Shown: positions 12,092-28,945, counted from the stretch's first letter. The stretch: DNA of 64,000 nucleotides from Semisulcospira habei (GCA_036245525.1 BTPG01000001.1:222878409-222942408), one strand, 5' to 3'. Translations and numbers: made by a program. Notes: generated by a model from the letters alone, not told the origin.

Positions 12092-12499
12092 CACAAATAC
12101 GAGACTCTCGCTTCTCCTTCTATCTCTGGAAGAAGGGTGAATAATGCTCTGTTGAAGAATTACGGGCAATGGTGGAGGCAAGCAAATTGGCCACAGCTTT
12201 TTATTTATCTGTGACCAAGCTGGCACCATCTCTAAGATGGCCGACAGAAGCCGAGCCACCCCTGCCCCTAATTCTTCGAACAGCCTTCCAGACTTTCTGG
12301 GACGGAGTCCGAGAAGTTAAAGATGAGACGAATCGTCTCCAGGAAGCACGGTGTTCACGTTTAAAAATGTAACGAACTTTCGCTCTCCGTCTTTTAAAGG
12401 TTAAAATATTCACTTGCGACGGATTACGGAAAGCACGTCGCTGAGCAGATTTGCGCGCTTTTTGGGCATTGCGGCACTCTTCATTGAAATTAAATGAAT

Positions 12500-13178
12500 G
12501 AAACTGAGACCATGTACGTGTTAACCGTAGGCGAGATCCGATATTCATTTGAGTTATTTTGGATAAGAATTACGTACCTTTGTAGTAGGATTCATCTTCT
12601 TTTGCACAGAGAATTGCGATCGATTTTTGTTATGACGCGTACTTTCGCCTACATTGGACTGGAAGGTTCGAACAGGGTCGCGATCCTTCTAGTGACTTCA
12701 TATATGACGTCAAAGTGTCGACTACATTTCGTTACATTGTATCAAAGACGCCTAAATAGTAGTGGAATTTTATAGGTCGTTCTGGTGTATTATTTTTCAT
12801 GAATATTAATGAGTTTTGGTTACGTTTTCTTTTCCGATTGGTTGCGTTGGGCGAATTTGCTTGTTTGTTCTGAAAATTTATAATCGGTATAAAAGACCGT
12901 GTTAGGAAGTATGTGTGTACATTGTTTGACAGACGCAGTGTGTCAAAAGTGTTGATGCATTGTAGAGGAGACAGTGTATCAGTGTGAATGCATTTGAGAA
13001 TGCATTGTGTGGAGATAGCATCGCTGCATAATAAAAAATATTGTTGGAACTGTAACGCCAGAGTGGTCTACAACCTGATGCCACGTGTGACGAGTTGCAG
13101 CTGAGGAAAGTTTCTTTACAGGAACCCTACGCGAGGGCTTCTGGTGTGATTGCATCATACTACGACTACCATGTAACA
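12500..13178 (+). mobile_element. LTR of a Ty3/gypsy-type element, 5' end truncated
   Basis: The sequence aligns by eye with the solo LTR at 29746-30604 (minus strand). Shared motifs include CGTAGG...GATATTTATTTGAG, TCTAGTGAC, TATTGTTGGAACTGT, CCACGTGTGACG and CATACTACGACTAC. It contains a TATAAAAG box at 12888, AATAAAA at 13030 and the terminal GTAACA at 13173-13178. TTTGGCACCTCCGACGGG follows directly, as expected of a primer-binding site. The first ~30 bases of the LTR are missing where it abuts the LINE. Confidence 0.75.
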
Positions 13179-13859
13179 TTTGGCACCTCCGACGGGACTT
13201 CTTCAGTTGACTCAGTTGAAAGGGTAGCCGGAGACAACAGCCAGCAGTTTCACATTATTGAAACTTAATAGGTAAAGAGAGGTCAAAATGAAATGGAATA
13301 ACTTGAGTAATTTTTTTTAATTAATTTTGTGTATTTTTACAATTTGGGGGTAGGGATACAAAATCAACCACTGTGGCACTAACAGTTATCACAGCATCAC
13401 CTAGTCAAGTTTATAATAATTGTGACATTCTGTTTTAATGATGTAAGCCTAAAATGGACTGTCGGTGCTATAGAAAATGTCTGAAGCATCTGACACATTA
13501 TTTTTGTCTTTTTTGCGATTTCACGGAAATGGCCGTTTACTGGGTGCACAAATACCTTTACTGTGAGCCAGAGATTTAATATTTTTTCATTCTGTTTTTT
13601 GCAGAGAATGCAGAAGGTGTGCCTTAACATAATATTGCCTGATTTAGGCTTCTGGAATGAATTCTAATTTATTTAGAGGAAAATGTTTCTCAACCTCATT
13701 TTTGCACGTGCGAATTTGCGCCATCGGCTATATCTCTGGTGTGTTCCTAAGGATTTTCGGGGAACATGGCTTAAACATCTCAGGACATACTAAGGTACAT
13801 TTTGAAACCCATCTTATTGAGTACTGGGGGGGGGGGGGGGGGTGCACGGTAGATCTGGC

Positions 13860-15215
13860 TAGCTTATGGACTATATGCCTTTCAAGTGGATCGCTACATT
13901 CTGACCCTGGTGGACTACGCTACGAGGCCATACCACTAAAGAAGATCGACACTCCAACAGTAGGAAAGGCGCTCGTGGACATGTTCAGCCGTCTGGGGAT
14001 TCCTGAGTGATCTAGGGACACAGTTCGTCTCCGACTGCATGGAGGAAGTCAGTCGGCTATTGAGCATCCGACACCTCACTACGACTCCATACCACCCCAT
14101 GTGTAACGGGTTGGTTGAAAGTTTAACCGAATATTGAAGGCTATGCTGAAGAAACAGTGTGCTGAGCAGCCAGTGTTGTGGCAAAGATACATCAATGCCT
14201 TGCTCTTCGCATACCGTGAGGTTCCGCAGGATTCGTTAGTTAGTTCTTTGGGTTTAACGCCGAGCAGGCAACTAAGGCCATCTCACGGCGGGCCAGGATT
14301 GGACAGAAAACTTTGAATAACTGTATGGCAGGACTGTAAGGGGACCCATGCACATCCTGAAGGAGCTGTGGACCAAGGATATCGACGCACCTGAGGTGAA
14401 GATCAGCTACCAGTATGTCTTTGACCTGAGAGAGAAGCTGGAGAATACCCTCAGGATGGCTCGAGAAGAATTGGAGAAGGCGCAGAACAAAGGAAAGCAT
14501 TTTTATGACGGTAAAGCCAAACCTCGACGGTTCCAGCCAGGTGACCAGGTGTTGGTTCTTCTCCCCATCGACAACAACAAGCTCCTGATGCAGTAAAAGG
14601 GACGGTACGTGGTTGACACAGTGGTTGGCATTAACGACTACAGAGTCAAAGTCAACAACAAGATGAAGACACCCCACGAATCTGCTGAAGAAGTACGTCG
14701 AGAGAGGTCGTCAGAACAAACCACAACAAGCGGCATCGGTGCGTCTGGCTGCTGACGAGAGACTAGACGACGAGAACCTGTTCGACCATAATGAACTCCG
14801 TCACCAGGAAGGTGTAGAAGATATCCAGTTCGGACATAACTTTACCCAGGCATAACAAGAAGAGCTGAGAGTCCTAACTACGGAGTTCAAGCATCGGTTT
14901 GCACCTGACCCGGGGACAACGGACACCATGCAGCATGAAGTTAATCTGACGTCAAACGAGCCGGTTCGCAGCAAGCCATATCGTATACCTTACAACACGA
15001 GGGAAGAACTGAAAAAGAGACATCAAGGAGATGCTGGACCTGAGAGTCATCAGGGTGTCCAAGTCGCCAGTGGTCATCGTGAAGAAACCAGATGAATCCA
15101 ACTGGGTGTGTGTGGACTATCGTACACCCAATAAGCGGACAGTATTCGACCCTGGACCATCGACCCTTGAACTCTCTGAACTGTGCCCATCTCATGATTT
15201 GGCGATGGTGCATAT
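13860..15215 (+). mobile_element. Ty3/gypsy pol remnant, integrase followed by reverse transcriptase
   Basis: Integrase core on the plus strand: YILTLVDYATRY (first Asp, about 13.9 kb), DLGTQFVSD, TTPYHPMCNGLVES (last Glu, about 14.1 kb) and LLFAYREVPQDS. After a SINE insertion the C-terminal part continues (YGRTVRGPMHILKELW, GKHFYDGKAKPRRFQPGDQV, VVGINDYRVKVN). In a consistent reading (with one stop and small shifts) the chain runs through an acidic linker into FKHRFAPDPGTTDT, EVNLTSNEPVRSKPYR, MLDLRVIRVSKSP and VKKPDESNWVCVDYR. That is the N-terminal part of a Ty3-type RT. This INT-then-RT order is unlike standard Ty3/gypsy and is the order described for Gmr1-like elements. Gag, protease, most of RT and RNase H are absent. 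The region 13180-13860 has no recognisable domain and includes a (G)17 run. Confidence 0.78.
14227..14300 (-). mobile_element. SINE tail insertion inside the gypsy integrase
   Basis: The body at 14234-14293 (TTAGTTAGTTCTTTGGGTTT, then AACGCCGAGCAGGC and so on) is flanked by CAGGATT at 14227-14233 and 14294-14300. It is the same 60-bp 3' end as at 10765-10826. Confidence 0.85.
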
Positions 15216-15253
15216 CACCATCGCCAAATCATGAGATGGGCACAGTTCAGAGA
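15173..15253. repeat. Perfect 38-bp-arm hairpin with 5-nt loop
   Basis: The sequence 15173-15210 is exactly complementary to 15216-15253 around the loop CATAT. The left arm continues the RT remnant; the right arm is its mirror. It could be a foldback insertion, a replication-slip inversion or a read-level artefact. Confidence 0.85.
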
Positions 15254-16372
15254 TATCCAGATATATCCACACTGTCTCTCAAATAGAGCCTGCCTTGTTG
15301 CTTTGACTTAAATTACAAGTTGGTTTCTTTTACCATGCATAAGGACGACAAAACTTTCAACTGAGTCCATCCAAGTCCCTATCAAAGCAATGAAAAGGTA
15401 TGTAACTTGAAGATTTGTCCGCCACACTTCACAGGCTGTCTTCATATCCTATCCAAACACATGCGGTGTTTTCCAGCAAAGAATGAGACGGTGTCACAAC
15501 TAGTGACAATATAAAACAAGACGGGATGAACCATAACCCGCGTCCTGCTGCACTCAAGCAAAAGGGCGTCAACGATGCTGGCGACTTAACACAACCGGCA
15601 ACACGAACAGTTTAGGCTGCATCGGGAGAAAGGCATGCGGGAGTACTACAAGGGGAACAAGTTGGTCGACGCTGGACCCCTAGTAGAGCAACGGGACTAC
15701 GACACCGACAACTTCGGCCGCCGCCACACGACAGACAACAGTATGGCGTCAACAGGAAACCGGACAACCGTATATAAGGACTCGGCACAGCCGCGGCTAC
15801 AGGTCAGCAGGTCAACGCGACACCGGCAAATGGTTTCCCCGCTACTACAGCCTTCACCTAAACTAGCGAAACGGCGCCGGCCACACAGTTCTCCTACAAG
15901 TTTGACTGAGGTCGGGGACGAATTCAGTGACCCGTGATATGTCGGCCAAGCCGCCGCGTCTCAATTTGATTGAATGCGAGACGAAGCGATCACGTGATAC
16001 GCAACTGGGTTCGTCTGATACAGCCTCCATTTTGTGCAGCAGAGATGGCCTAGGTGCAGAGTAGCGATCGTGAACGTGGACGGTTTTACAAGATAAAGAC
16101 GTCAAAAAACTAAATAATTATATTTACAACCACTGCATTGTTGGAGAGATCGGAGGTCACCTTGAATTTAATGTCGGCAAGACTGAGGCGATCTCCGCGA
16201 CTCCAACACTGAGAACAAGTGATTTGGAGAAAATACATACTGAGTACATAGTTATGAAAGATTCCGTCCTCGGACACTAAACCATTGCACCAGTCCAAAA
16301 CGATGTTAGCCGATAGACACTAACAGCATCGTGATTTGCATAAAATTATAATAAGCTCAGTTTATTCCTATT
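15254..16372. other. Unassigned DNA after the gypsy remnant
   Basis: No domain recognised. A GC-rich stretch at 15540-15935 holds an open frame of about 100 codons (MREYYKGNKLVD..., Arg/Thr/Ser rich) without a family match I can name; it could be LTR-element debris. Around 15513-15535 is a short piece (GGGATGAACCATAACCC) shared with the left end of the dispersed D element. Confidence 0.4.
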
Positions 16373-16465
16373 TCCCCTTAGCTCAGTAGGTATTGCACGC
16401 AGACTTAATCATACGCAGGATTTGACTGATGCCGTCACTGACGCGGGTTCAACCCCCCCCCACCC
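16373..16465 (+). mobile_element. tRNA-like head of a SINE
   Basis: TTAGCTCAGTAGG at about 16378 fits a pol III A box and CGGGTTCAACCCC at about 16443 fits a B box, at a spacing typical of tRNA-derived SINEs. A clean cloverleaf acceptor stem is not seen, so it is a SINE head or tRNA relic. It runs into the (AC)n tract at 16474-16532. Confidence 0.5.
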
Positions 16466-16470
16466 CCTCC

Positions 16471-16473
<3 letters not shown>

Positions 16474-16532
<59 letters not shown>
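16474..16532. repeat. (AC)n microsatellite
   Basis: A pure AC run preceded by a C-rich spacer. Confidence 0.97.
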
Positions 16533-16536
<4 letters not shown>

Positions 16537-16611
16537 CTTCTCCCGCGGTTAATTTATTATTTATTTTGTGTTTATTTTTTACTTATTTCTTTATACATTT
16601 ATCGTGTTGCT

Positions 16612-17691
16612 CTTTGTAACGCACGCAGACTTTCCCCCCAGTCGTACGTACAGACTCTCGCACAACAGACGCATACACCGCCACTGACTCAGACGGGCGC
16701 ATTCACGCGGTAAAACACAACACACTAGCTCTCTTTCTAACGAAGGCTTTTATAAAAGATAAACACTAAAAGATTCCGCAAAAGCTTATGTACACCACAC
16801 CTTCCCACTACAAGCACATCAGCACCACATACACATACACAAAGTAAATGCCAGGCTAGGTAGTTGTCTCTCACAATCCAACCTGTTTGGTGTTCTCGCC
16901 TGGTTACGCTCTGTCCTTTCACGTCTAGGCGTGCAAGTCCTTCGTCGTGCGCTCCCGAGTCGTCCCGTCTCTCGTACCGTGGACGTCCTCGTAGCTCGCT
17001 CTGTAGCGCAGTCCTTACTGTGACCCGCGTGTCTAGGCACCGGTCGCTCACTCCCTGAGTGAAGAGATGAAGAGATGACCTCACAATAGGTCCTTGGTGA
17101 CTGACATCTCGGCGTCCGTCGCTCCACTCTCCGACAAGCACTCTGAATAAATAATAAGGTCCCAAATCATAACACTTGCTAAACACACACATACTGGATA
17201 ATATGAGATACATTACGTAACCTGGCTGATACAAATAACTCACACGTTCATTCACACACACACACGTGCTTCATAACACGACTACTTTCGAAACACCCCA
17301 CAACTGTCACTACATTGAAACAGACTATAACCAGACACTCTCGCCATACATTATCCTATATACTGGAAAAGACTATACTTAACCACGTAACCTTCATAAC
17401 GACTTGGGCAAACACACCTCACATTCCTTAGTTATCCATCTCGGTAAATAACTACATAGAAAACACAGATTGCCAGGATGAATTCCAAACCAACATTTAT
17501 AACTGAACCAAACCAGTCAACACTACACAACCGAATCAACTCCTATTAACGCATATTATCTTCAACGCAGTAACCATCAATAATACATATAGAAACATAC
17601 CTGAATTCTAGGTTTCAGAGTCTTGGAATACGGGCTATCTCACACACGTCTGTCCTCACTGACAGTAAAGCCCCGTACTAACGTTCCTACA
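16612..17691 (-). mobile_element. Possible solo LTR
   Basis: In minus sense the block starts TGTAGGAACG and ends GCGTGCGTTACA(A). It carries TATAAAAG near its 3' end (around 16750), and GCTCT occurs just outside both ends. These are LTR-like properties, but no second copy exists in the window and the TG...CA end is imperfect, so the call is weak. The stretch is otherwise without genes. Confidence 0.3.
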
Positions 17692-17699
17692 GCTCTGTT

Positions 17700-18410
17700 C
17701 GCCGGAACTCACTAAAAAAAACAAAAAAAAAACGTGCCAAACGTTTCTTAAAGATTCCACGTGGACCACGTACCTCACGGAATATCCGCACAAAACAAAC
17801 CACTAACAAAAACTGTACCGTACTAAACCCTCTGTGTGAACCCTATGCGTGAGCATAGAGTTTCATCATACTCTTCATCATACTCTTGCTGTTTGTTTTG
17901 TTTTTCTGCTTTAGAATGGCTGGGTATCTTATTCTTTCATACGTATTTCTTTTATTTCTTAAAAATAATCATTAATTCCCACTGGAAGAACGTTTGCGGT
18001 CCATGTCTGATTTTCTTTTCCACTGGCACCTAGACATTATTTTAAGACAACAATTCAGTGTTCTCAACTTTTGCCATACTTTTAAAATTTATAAGTAGCC
18101 TTGTTTTTTTTTTTTCGAAATGAAGCGTTGGGGAAACCCCCTCTCCAATATATTTATAAATCGATGCCAAAGAGTGGTAGAAGGGTTAAACAACAATTTT
18201 CAGTTTTTTATAAGCGTGTCGTGCTGCAGTTTTGAAAATGTTCTAAAGCATATTTTATCTATAACATTTTTTAAAATGTTAAACCTGTTTTTATTTACAA
18301 TCGTGTTGTACATCTAGGCTGCCCTCGTTTACCCTGTAGTGCCGGATATGTTTTCGATTGTCGTCTTCTCTCTTCGCTCAACTTTCTTCTCCTTCCCTTA
18401 AACAGACAGC
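17700..18410. other. AT-rich non-coding DNA
   Basis: No gene, repeat family or RNA recognised. Confidence 0.4.
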
Positions 18411-18529
18411 AGATGTACGGGGGAAAAAAACCCCTCACTATACACCTTTGGGAACGTTATCTTTGTTTCTCTGGCATATCATCACATCCGAGAATTGCGC
18501 ATCCAGGCACACTTTCGCCGAGTTCTAAC

Positions 18530-18880
18530 TTCGCTATTACTGGTGTTCACTGTGTCTACTGCACAAAATGGCCGACTGCAGACGTCGCGCGTAACGACGC
18601 TGGCTGTGTGACGTCACTTGCATTTGACAATCAATTGCACGGGATGTGTCGCCGATGCGCGCATGTTGCAGAGCAGCCAGTAGACAGTGTGTTACATACA
18701 CTTACTTTTCTTTCATCGAATGTTGATGGACTGTGGAGCAAGCTATCTAACCCAGACTTTCTACAATATATAAGTAATTGTGACATTGTGTGTTTGTTTG
18801 AAACTTTTTGGGACAATGCTTTCGTCCCGCCTGACTCCTGGTCTGATTTCACGTATTTTAATAATAATAATAAAGGAGAA
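18530..18880 (+). mobile_element. LINE N-terminal (endonuclease start) fragment
   Basis: Plus-strand translation shows a Cys-rich segment (HCVYCTKWPTADV, MCRRCAHVAEQP). It is followed by LTFLSSNVDGLWSKLSNPDF and CDIVCLFETFWDN, which is the start of an apurinic-like endonuclease domain (N and E catalytic positions) of a non-LTR element. It is cut off at about 18880 by a foldback element. Confidence 0.65.
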
Positions 18881-18942
18881 TGAAAAGAAAAGGGGAGACT
18901 GCCAGTGCTAATATTTTAGGAAGGTTACAAAGTAAAGTAGGT

Positions 18943-19353
18943 AATAGCACTGTCAGGGGAGAGAAGTGTGCATGATCGACCAGTGATCATAGATCTACTG
19001 TGGCCAAAGCTAAAAAAAAAGAGATAGGAAAGAGAGGGGGCGCTAAGAAAGCGACTGGAAGCAATGCATATGGAAGCCCCCCCCCCCCCCCCCCCCCCGG
19101 CTTAATATCTGGACCCCCCTTGGGGGACCTAGATTTAAATTTCTATCCACTGAGTGGCTGGAACAGTGGGATATGTGATACGCCCCCCTTCGGGGGTGGG
19201 GTGGGGGGGGGGGGGCTTCCATATGCATTGCTTCCAGTCGCTTTCTTAGCGCCCCCTCTCTTTCCTATCTTTTTTTTTTTTTTGTGCTTTGGCCACAGTA
19301 GATCTATGATCACTGGTCGATCATGCACACTTCTCTACCCTGACAGTGCTATT
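18943..19353. mobile_element. Foldback MITE K, single copy
   Basis: Arms of about 140 bp, beginning AATAGCACTGTCAGGGGAG and ending in its reverse complement TGACAGTGCTATT, enclose a C-rich/G-rich core (CCCCC...GGATATGTGATACGCCCCCC). Members of the same family form the tandem array at 45.9-48.46 kb. No coding potential: the Pro-rich frames come from poly-C. Confidence 0.85.
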
Positions 19354-19890
19354 AAAAACAAAAAATACGTCATGACAAATGACGTTTGACAAACCAATGA
19401 CATACGCACCCATCAATTTCAGTCTTGCTATAATTTGTGTGAAATCAGGTTGACTTTTACGCATACCAAGGGGAATTACTCAGCGCTGGACAGACAAACA
19501 GTTAGATCCCCTGCCCCCTCCTATCAGGCACCCAATCGCGGCGCCAGCCCACAGAAAAATACGCAGGTATAGAACAAGACGATCATCTACATCCCTAAAA
19601 AAGGATGCATCAGGTCTAGCCTATAACCCATGTCATTTTCTGGAACTTAGGAAGTAGGCAGGAGAAACACACATACACAAAAAGTAAGGTGCACTACTAG
19701 TGGTTGACTTTTTCTAACTACATGCTATACTAAGTACACCTGTATGCTCTTCTGAAAGCGCGTCGATGTGTATGTGTGCGTGTGCGTGTTTGCATGCGCG
19801 CGCTGCAAACATCCTCAAGAGGCATAGATGTTCATGCGCCCTCCGGGCACTTGAGGATCTATGCCTCTTGGAGATGGGTGCGTATGTGTC
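19354..19890. repeat. Rearranged D-element pieces with hairpin A and a hairpin I fragment
   Basis: 19360-19406 is the reverse complement of the start of the D element (GACAAATGACGTTTGAC). 19420-19460 and 19685-19760 are forward pieces. 19475-19585 (AATTACTCAGCGCTGGACAG...AAAAATACGCAGG) recurs at 53943-54110 and 59326-59375. 19813-19876 is hairpin family A (AAGAGGCATAGATG...TATGCCTCTTGG). Confidence 0.6.
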
Positions 19891-21262
19891 ATTGGTTTGT
19901 CAAACGTCATTTGTCATGACGTATTTTTTGTTTTTACGTAATTTTATATTTAACGTGATATGAGTTTCGCTTTCGCTTCAAGACTTGCGAAAATGGTGAC
20001 AAAACTAGAATTTCACGGTTCAATTTCAGTCTTGCTATAATTTGTGTGAAATCAGTTGACTTTACCTAGCTACGTGCTAAGTACACCTGCATGCTCTTCT
20101 GAAAGCGCGTCAGCGATGTGTGCGTTTGCGTGTGCGTGTGCGTGAGTGCATCCTCAAGAGGCATAGATGTTCATGCGCCCTCTGGGTACATGAGGATCTA
20201 TGCCTCTTGGAGATGCGCGCATGTGTGAGAAAGAAAGAGCGAGCGAGAGATCGGTTAGTTGGCTGTACATTGCTTAACGTCCCGACAGCAACAAGGCTTT
20301 CTAAGGACGTGCCTGCGCTGCTTGTGAAAAAAAAAACAAAAAAAAAACAACTAAACAGAATATTGAATGTCACCAGCCTGTCTAATACGCTAAATAAACC
20401 TAAGACCATTTAGCAACACGCATCCAATATCAAGAGCTACAGGCAGCGCAGACAGTAGGGAGAGTTTAAAAAAGGAAAATACAGGTGAATGGACCAAGGG
20501 TAGACAGAAACACATGCCCCAGAATAGAGGGGAAAACCCACCCTGTGAGGCTGACCAGGGTGACCCTGGGAACTAAAAAGTAGTTAACCCCACCCAAGTC
20601 CCCCAGGGCAGACCCGGGTGGGGGGTGCGAGCGAGAGAGAGAAAGAGAGAGAGAATTACGTCATATTTAGAGTATCAGTGTCTGCGTGGTGACGGAGTTG
20701 CTTCTTTTACGTCACCGGCACTGTCTGACTTTCTCTAGAAGTGAAGTTTTTTTTTTTACTGTTTTAATTATTTTCTGAAAAGAATTAATTTTTACTAAAA
20801 AGTTGAAATGATACAAAGCTGGCTAACGAACTCAACCAATGTCTTTCTCTAAACTAGCTATAAGCAAACGTTCAATTAAATATGACAAAAATTACGGACG
20901 CTAATCTGGGTCAACCGACTTCCTATAAACGGTTGTTTATGTCTTCAATGAGACATTTAATTACAATATGCTCGGAGGCTCTCTTAGCCACCCACTTAAG
21001 AAAGTATTTCGGAGCTTCTCTTGTTTACATACATACGCACACACACTCATACATACATACATACGCACATACGGCGCTTCGCGCCAAATGTACGTTCAGC
21101 AGCGAGGTTAACGTAACTAGACATGACGTAATTTTTATCTTGTTACTTCAATTGTTAGAGGTTTAGCCTGCCCGCCTTTGACATCATGGACATGCTATTA
21201 AATTCGCCCCACCGCGACCCGTCCTAAAAAGTCCCTTCTATAAATAGAAGGGACTTAAAAAT
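19888..21262 (+). repeat. Dispersed element D, copy 1
   Basis: The order is GTCATTGGTTTGTCAAACG, AATGGTGACAAAACTAG, TTTCAGTCTTGCTATAATTT, hairpin A (20153-20215), a GA-rich run (interrupted by retroelement E), then GAATTACGTCATATTTAGAG, GGTGACGGAGTTGC, CAAAGCTGGCTAACGAACTC, a (CATA)n run and GGCGCTTCGCGCC. It ends in the hairpin AAGTCCCTTCTATAAATAG...GGGACTT at 21226-21255. No ORF of substance. Non-autonomous; the superfamily is uncertain. Confidence 0.75.
20251..20626 (-). mobile_element. Retroelement E copy 2 (376 bp) with 12-bp target duplication
   Basis: Inserted in the GA-rich part of D copy 1. GCGAGCGAGAGA is present at 20239-20250 and 20627-20638. Sense strand minus, GC-rich head (CCCCCCACCCGGGTC) and tail at the left. 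Confidence 0.88.
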
Positions 21263-21830
21263 AGACTTATGAGGGAACGAAGGAAGAAGTTGTCAATATG
21301 TATAAGTACCTTGGGTTAAACTTTACCACACGTTTGAGTCTAAACACATCCGTCCATAACTTATTTACTAAAGCGAAAAAAAAAAATGTGTCATTGATAT
21401 TTTCTGTATGTTGAAGAAAATTAACTGCACAAGTCTTGATGTTTTTTTCATTATGGTGAATTTGGTCGGTATCCCCTGTCAGTATTAATTTCAGTAAGAT
21501 GTTTCCTACTGGCTTCGACTCTGTGCTTTACCTGCTGCAAGATTTGCAAGTATGGCTTATCATATGTTTAAAGGGGCACGCCCGACCTTTTTAAGGCTTC
21601 AGTTTGCAAAAAGCTTTTACTGGGATTCAGTATACATACCCACTTAGACAGTGACCACCCTATTGTCCCACCAAATGCTTTCTTTCGTCCCTTCAAAGCG
21701 AAAAGAGCCCCACCGGAATCTATTGACGGATACGTGAAAAGATTGCTTCTTATAGGCGATGGTAGCTGATGTCATAACTATTCTATACGACCTTAGCTCA
21801 TCCGCACAATTATAACCAATCAGAGACAAG
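21263..21830. other. Non-coding DNA
   Basis: No feature recognised apart from poly-A/AT tracts. A fragment near 21580-21640 is AT-poor but not coding. Confidence 0.4.
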
Positions 21831-22037
21831 ATGGCGGATGAACCAGCGAAGAATAAAAGAAAATATCGACTCGCGCCGACAATGACAGACTCGGAATTGA
21901 AGAGAAGAAAGAGGAAGAGACAAGATACCCCTAAGAAGAACTGACATCGGACAAGGGAATATGGACATGTGGCAACGCGTAAAGCAAGAGCTTGGCTTCA
22001 CCGCCCACCCGGATTTTGTCGCTTTCCTGCTGAATCA
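21831..22037 (+). pseudogene. Possible 5' coding exon of an uncharacterised gene, frameshifted
   Basis: An ATG at 21831 opens MADEPAKNKRKYRLAPTMT and a strongly basic stretch (ELKRRKRKRQ), then a stop. In another frame the segment continues with MDMWQRVKQELGF and PDFVAFLLNQ and meets a GTAAGT donor at 22038. I recall this Lys/Arg-rich start plus W-x-x-(L/V)-K layout from first exons of multi-copy uncharacterised invertebrate proteins, but no named family can be assigned. The internal shift and lack of a following exon suggest a relic. Confidence 0.35.
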
Positions 22038-22334
22038 GTAAGTAATCTACGGTCTTTGTCGATCTTCCTATAGTTCCGCGAGCGTTAGTGATTTTCAGAA
22101 TTCGTGATCTTCAGTAGAATTTATCGCTTACTGATTTCGCAAGCTTTGAAACCTGTTTTATCATATAGTTACAAGCTAGTTATCACATTTTATGCTGCAC
22201 AGATCTGAAAACTACGGTGTGTGTCAAAGTTGCACATCGCTGGTCGTAAAATGTTTTTGTCTGTGCCGGCTCTCATTCACTCGATTCAGAAAGGTAGTGT
22301 TTCTGCTGCGATGGTGCATTTGTTGTTTCCAATG

Positions 22335-22402
22335 ATGCCCGCCGTGAGATGGCCTTGGTTGCCTGCTTGGCGTTAAACCCAAATAACTAAACTAAACTCC
22401 AA
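22335..22402 (+). mobile_element. SINE tail copy
   Basis: CCGCCGTGAGATGGCCTTGG through GGCGTTAAACCCAAATAACT, plus orientation. Same 3' end as the copies at 10765 and 14234. Confidence 0.75.
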
Positions 22403-22984
22403 TGATGCTTTCAGTTACTAGACTTCGATATATGAGCTGTGAAATTGACTGCAGTGCAGAAAGTGAGTATAAATACCAATGTTCTGTTTCAATGATGGAA
22501 GACGGTGCGTGTATCCGAGGGGTAAATGATCAAAGGTCAAACTAGGCACCGTGGACGCACGCTCGCTTTGCGAGAGTCAAACAAGCCACGCCCTCAGTGC
22601 ACAACGCAGCACGATCGTTACTATTAAATACTAGCAGGTCGAGCGGAATCCGCATTCTGATTTTGACAGCATAGCGAGTATGGAAGGTTCATTCTACTTT
22701 CTCGTGAAAAATTACGTCAAAGAGATGCCGAGAACATCAGTAAACGTGTACACTGACACGTGTACACCACACCGATGACCTCGTGACCTGCAGTATTGCG
22801 ATACACCGATAGTCGGCCGGGTTCTACCTTGTGACGTAGGCTCATATAAATGTGCATATTAATTCAAAACTGACGAGGCCGATGCAGACGATAAATCCGC
22901 GACTCGGGTACAAAAACAATATCTAGGGGAAAAAATGGATTTGTTCAATAGCATGTCCGTTGAAAGGTCCTGGTAAATCAAAGT

Positions 22985-23118
22985 GGCACAGTTGGAGTGC
23001 GCCTGAGTTGATCAGTGTTCAGGTCGTACTCCATAGGCAATAGATTTCCCTGTCCCCCATAACCCGCCCGTCAGGGCCATCCATGATCACCTCGGTGCTG
23101 TGGACGTTAAACCCAAAC
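22985..23118 (+). mobile_element. tRNA-derived SINE
   Basis: TGGCACAGTTGGAGTGC (A-box like) at 22992 and CAGGTCGTACTCC (B-box like) at 23023, then a body. The end GGACGTTAAACCCAAACTAA and (CCAA)n resembles the short SINE tails seen elsewhere. The region 22040-22980 before it holds no recognised feature. Confidence 0.65.
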
Positions 23119-23254
23119 TAACCAACCAACCAAAAATAACACACCCTCCAAACGATGAATTTCGACATTTGGCATTGTACCTACATCATTAAGCTCTAAG
23201 ATAGTACACAAAGGACCTATACACATACTGTCAGCAGTATCTGTTGCAGACAGT

Positions 23255-25080
<1,826 letters not shown>

Positions 25081-25082
25081 AG

Positions 25083-28825
<3,743 letters not shown>

Positions 28826-28945
28826 GGATTTTCTGTCACTGTGCGGCCACTCATCTTTTCTACTGTCTGATATTTTATCAGGGAACAAGGGAAACGTGTT
28901 TTATTGCGATTGTTTGAAAAGAACGACGAATAATCACCGATTTCG

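Larger units (their letters stand above)
8680..12490 (-). mobile_element. LINE with RT and RNase H domains (I/Nimb-like), multiply interrupted
   Basis: Read on the minus strand from about 12490. N-terminal part: NFNEECRNAQKARKSAQRRA, WRRFVSSLTSRTPSQKVWKA and HLRDGASLVTDK (12.2-12.5 kb). Then SDNSEDYNAAFTLSELQQAL (about 11.65 kb), IHYQFL and PKPGKDASDPGNYRPITLTS (10.7-10.97 kb). RT boxes: CGFRRFRTTTDHLVRFE, FFDLEKAYDTTW (about 10.5 kb), VQQGSILSPVL and LFVDDFALCA. RNase H: YTDGSKSEDG, FSAELQAVLLAL, LILSDSLSAL and IFIWVPGHVGIEGN carry the expected acidic residues and the His. A terminal Cys motif CYACDEQYSVQHFLLSC sits at 8.7 kb. Frameshifts and stops (for example at about 9.09 and 10.08 kb) make it dead. 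Three younger insertions lie inside it: 10765-10826, 10983-11581 and 11694-12091. Confidence 0.88.

Noticed and set aside
16373..16460. Functional tRNA gene
   Set aside because: A and B boxes are present but acceptor and anticodon stems do not pair well and no terminator is seen; a SINE head is more likely.
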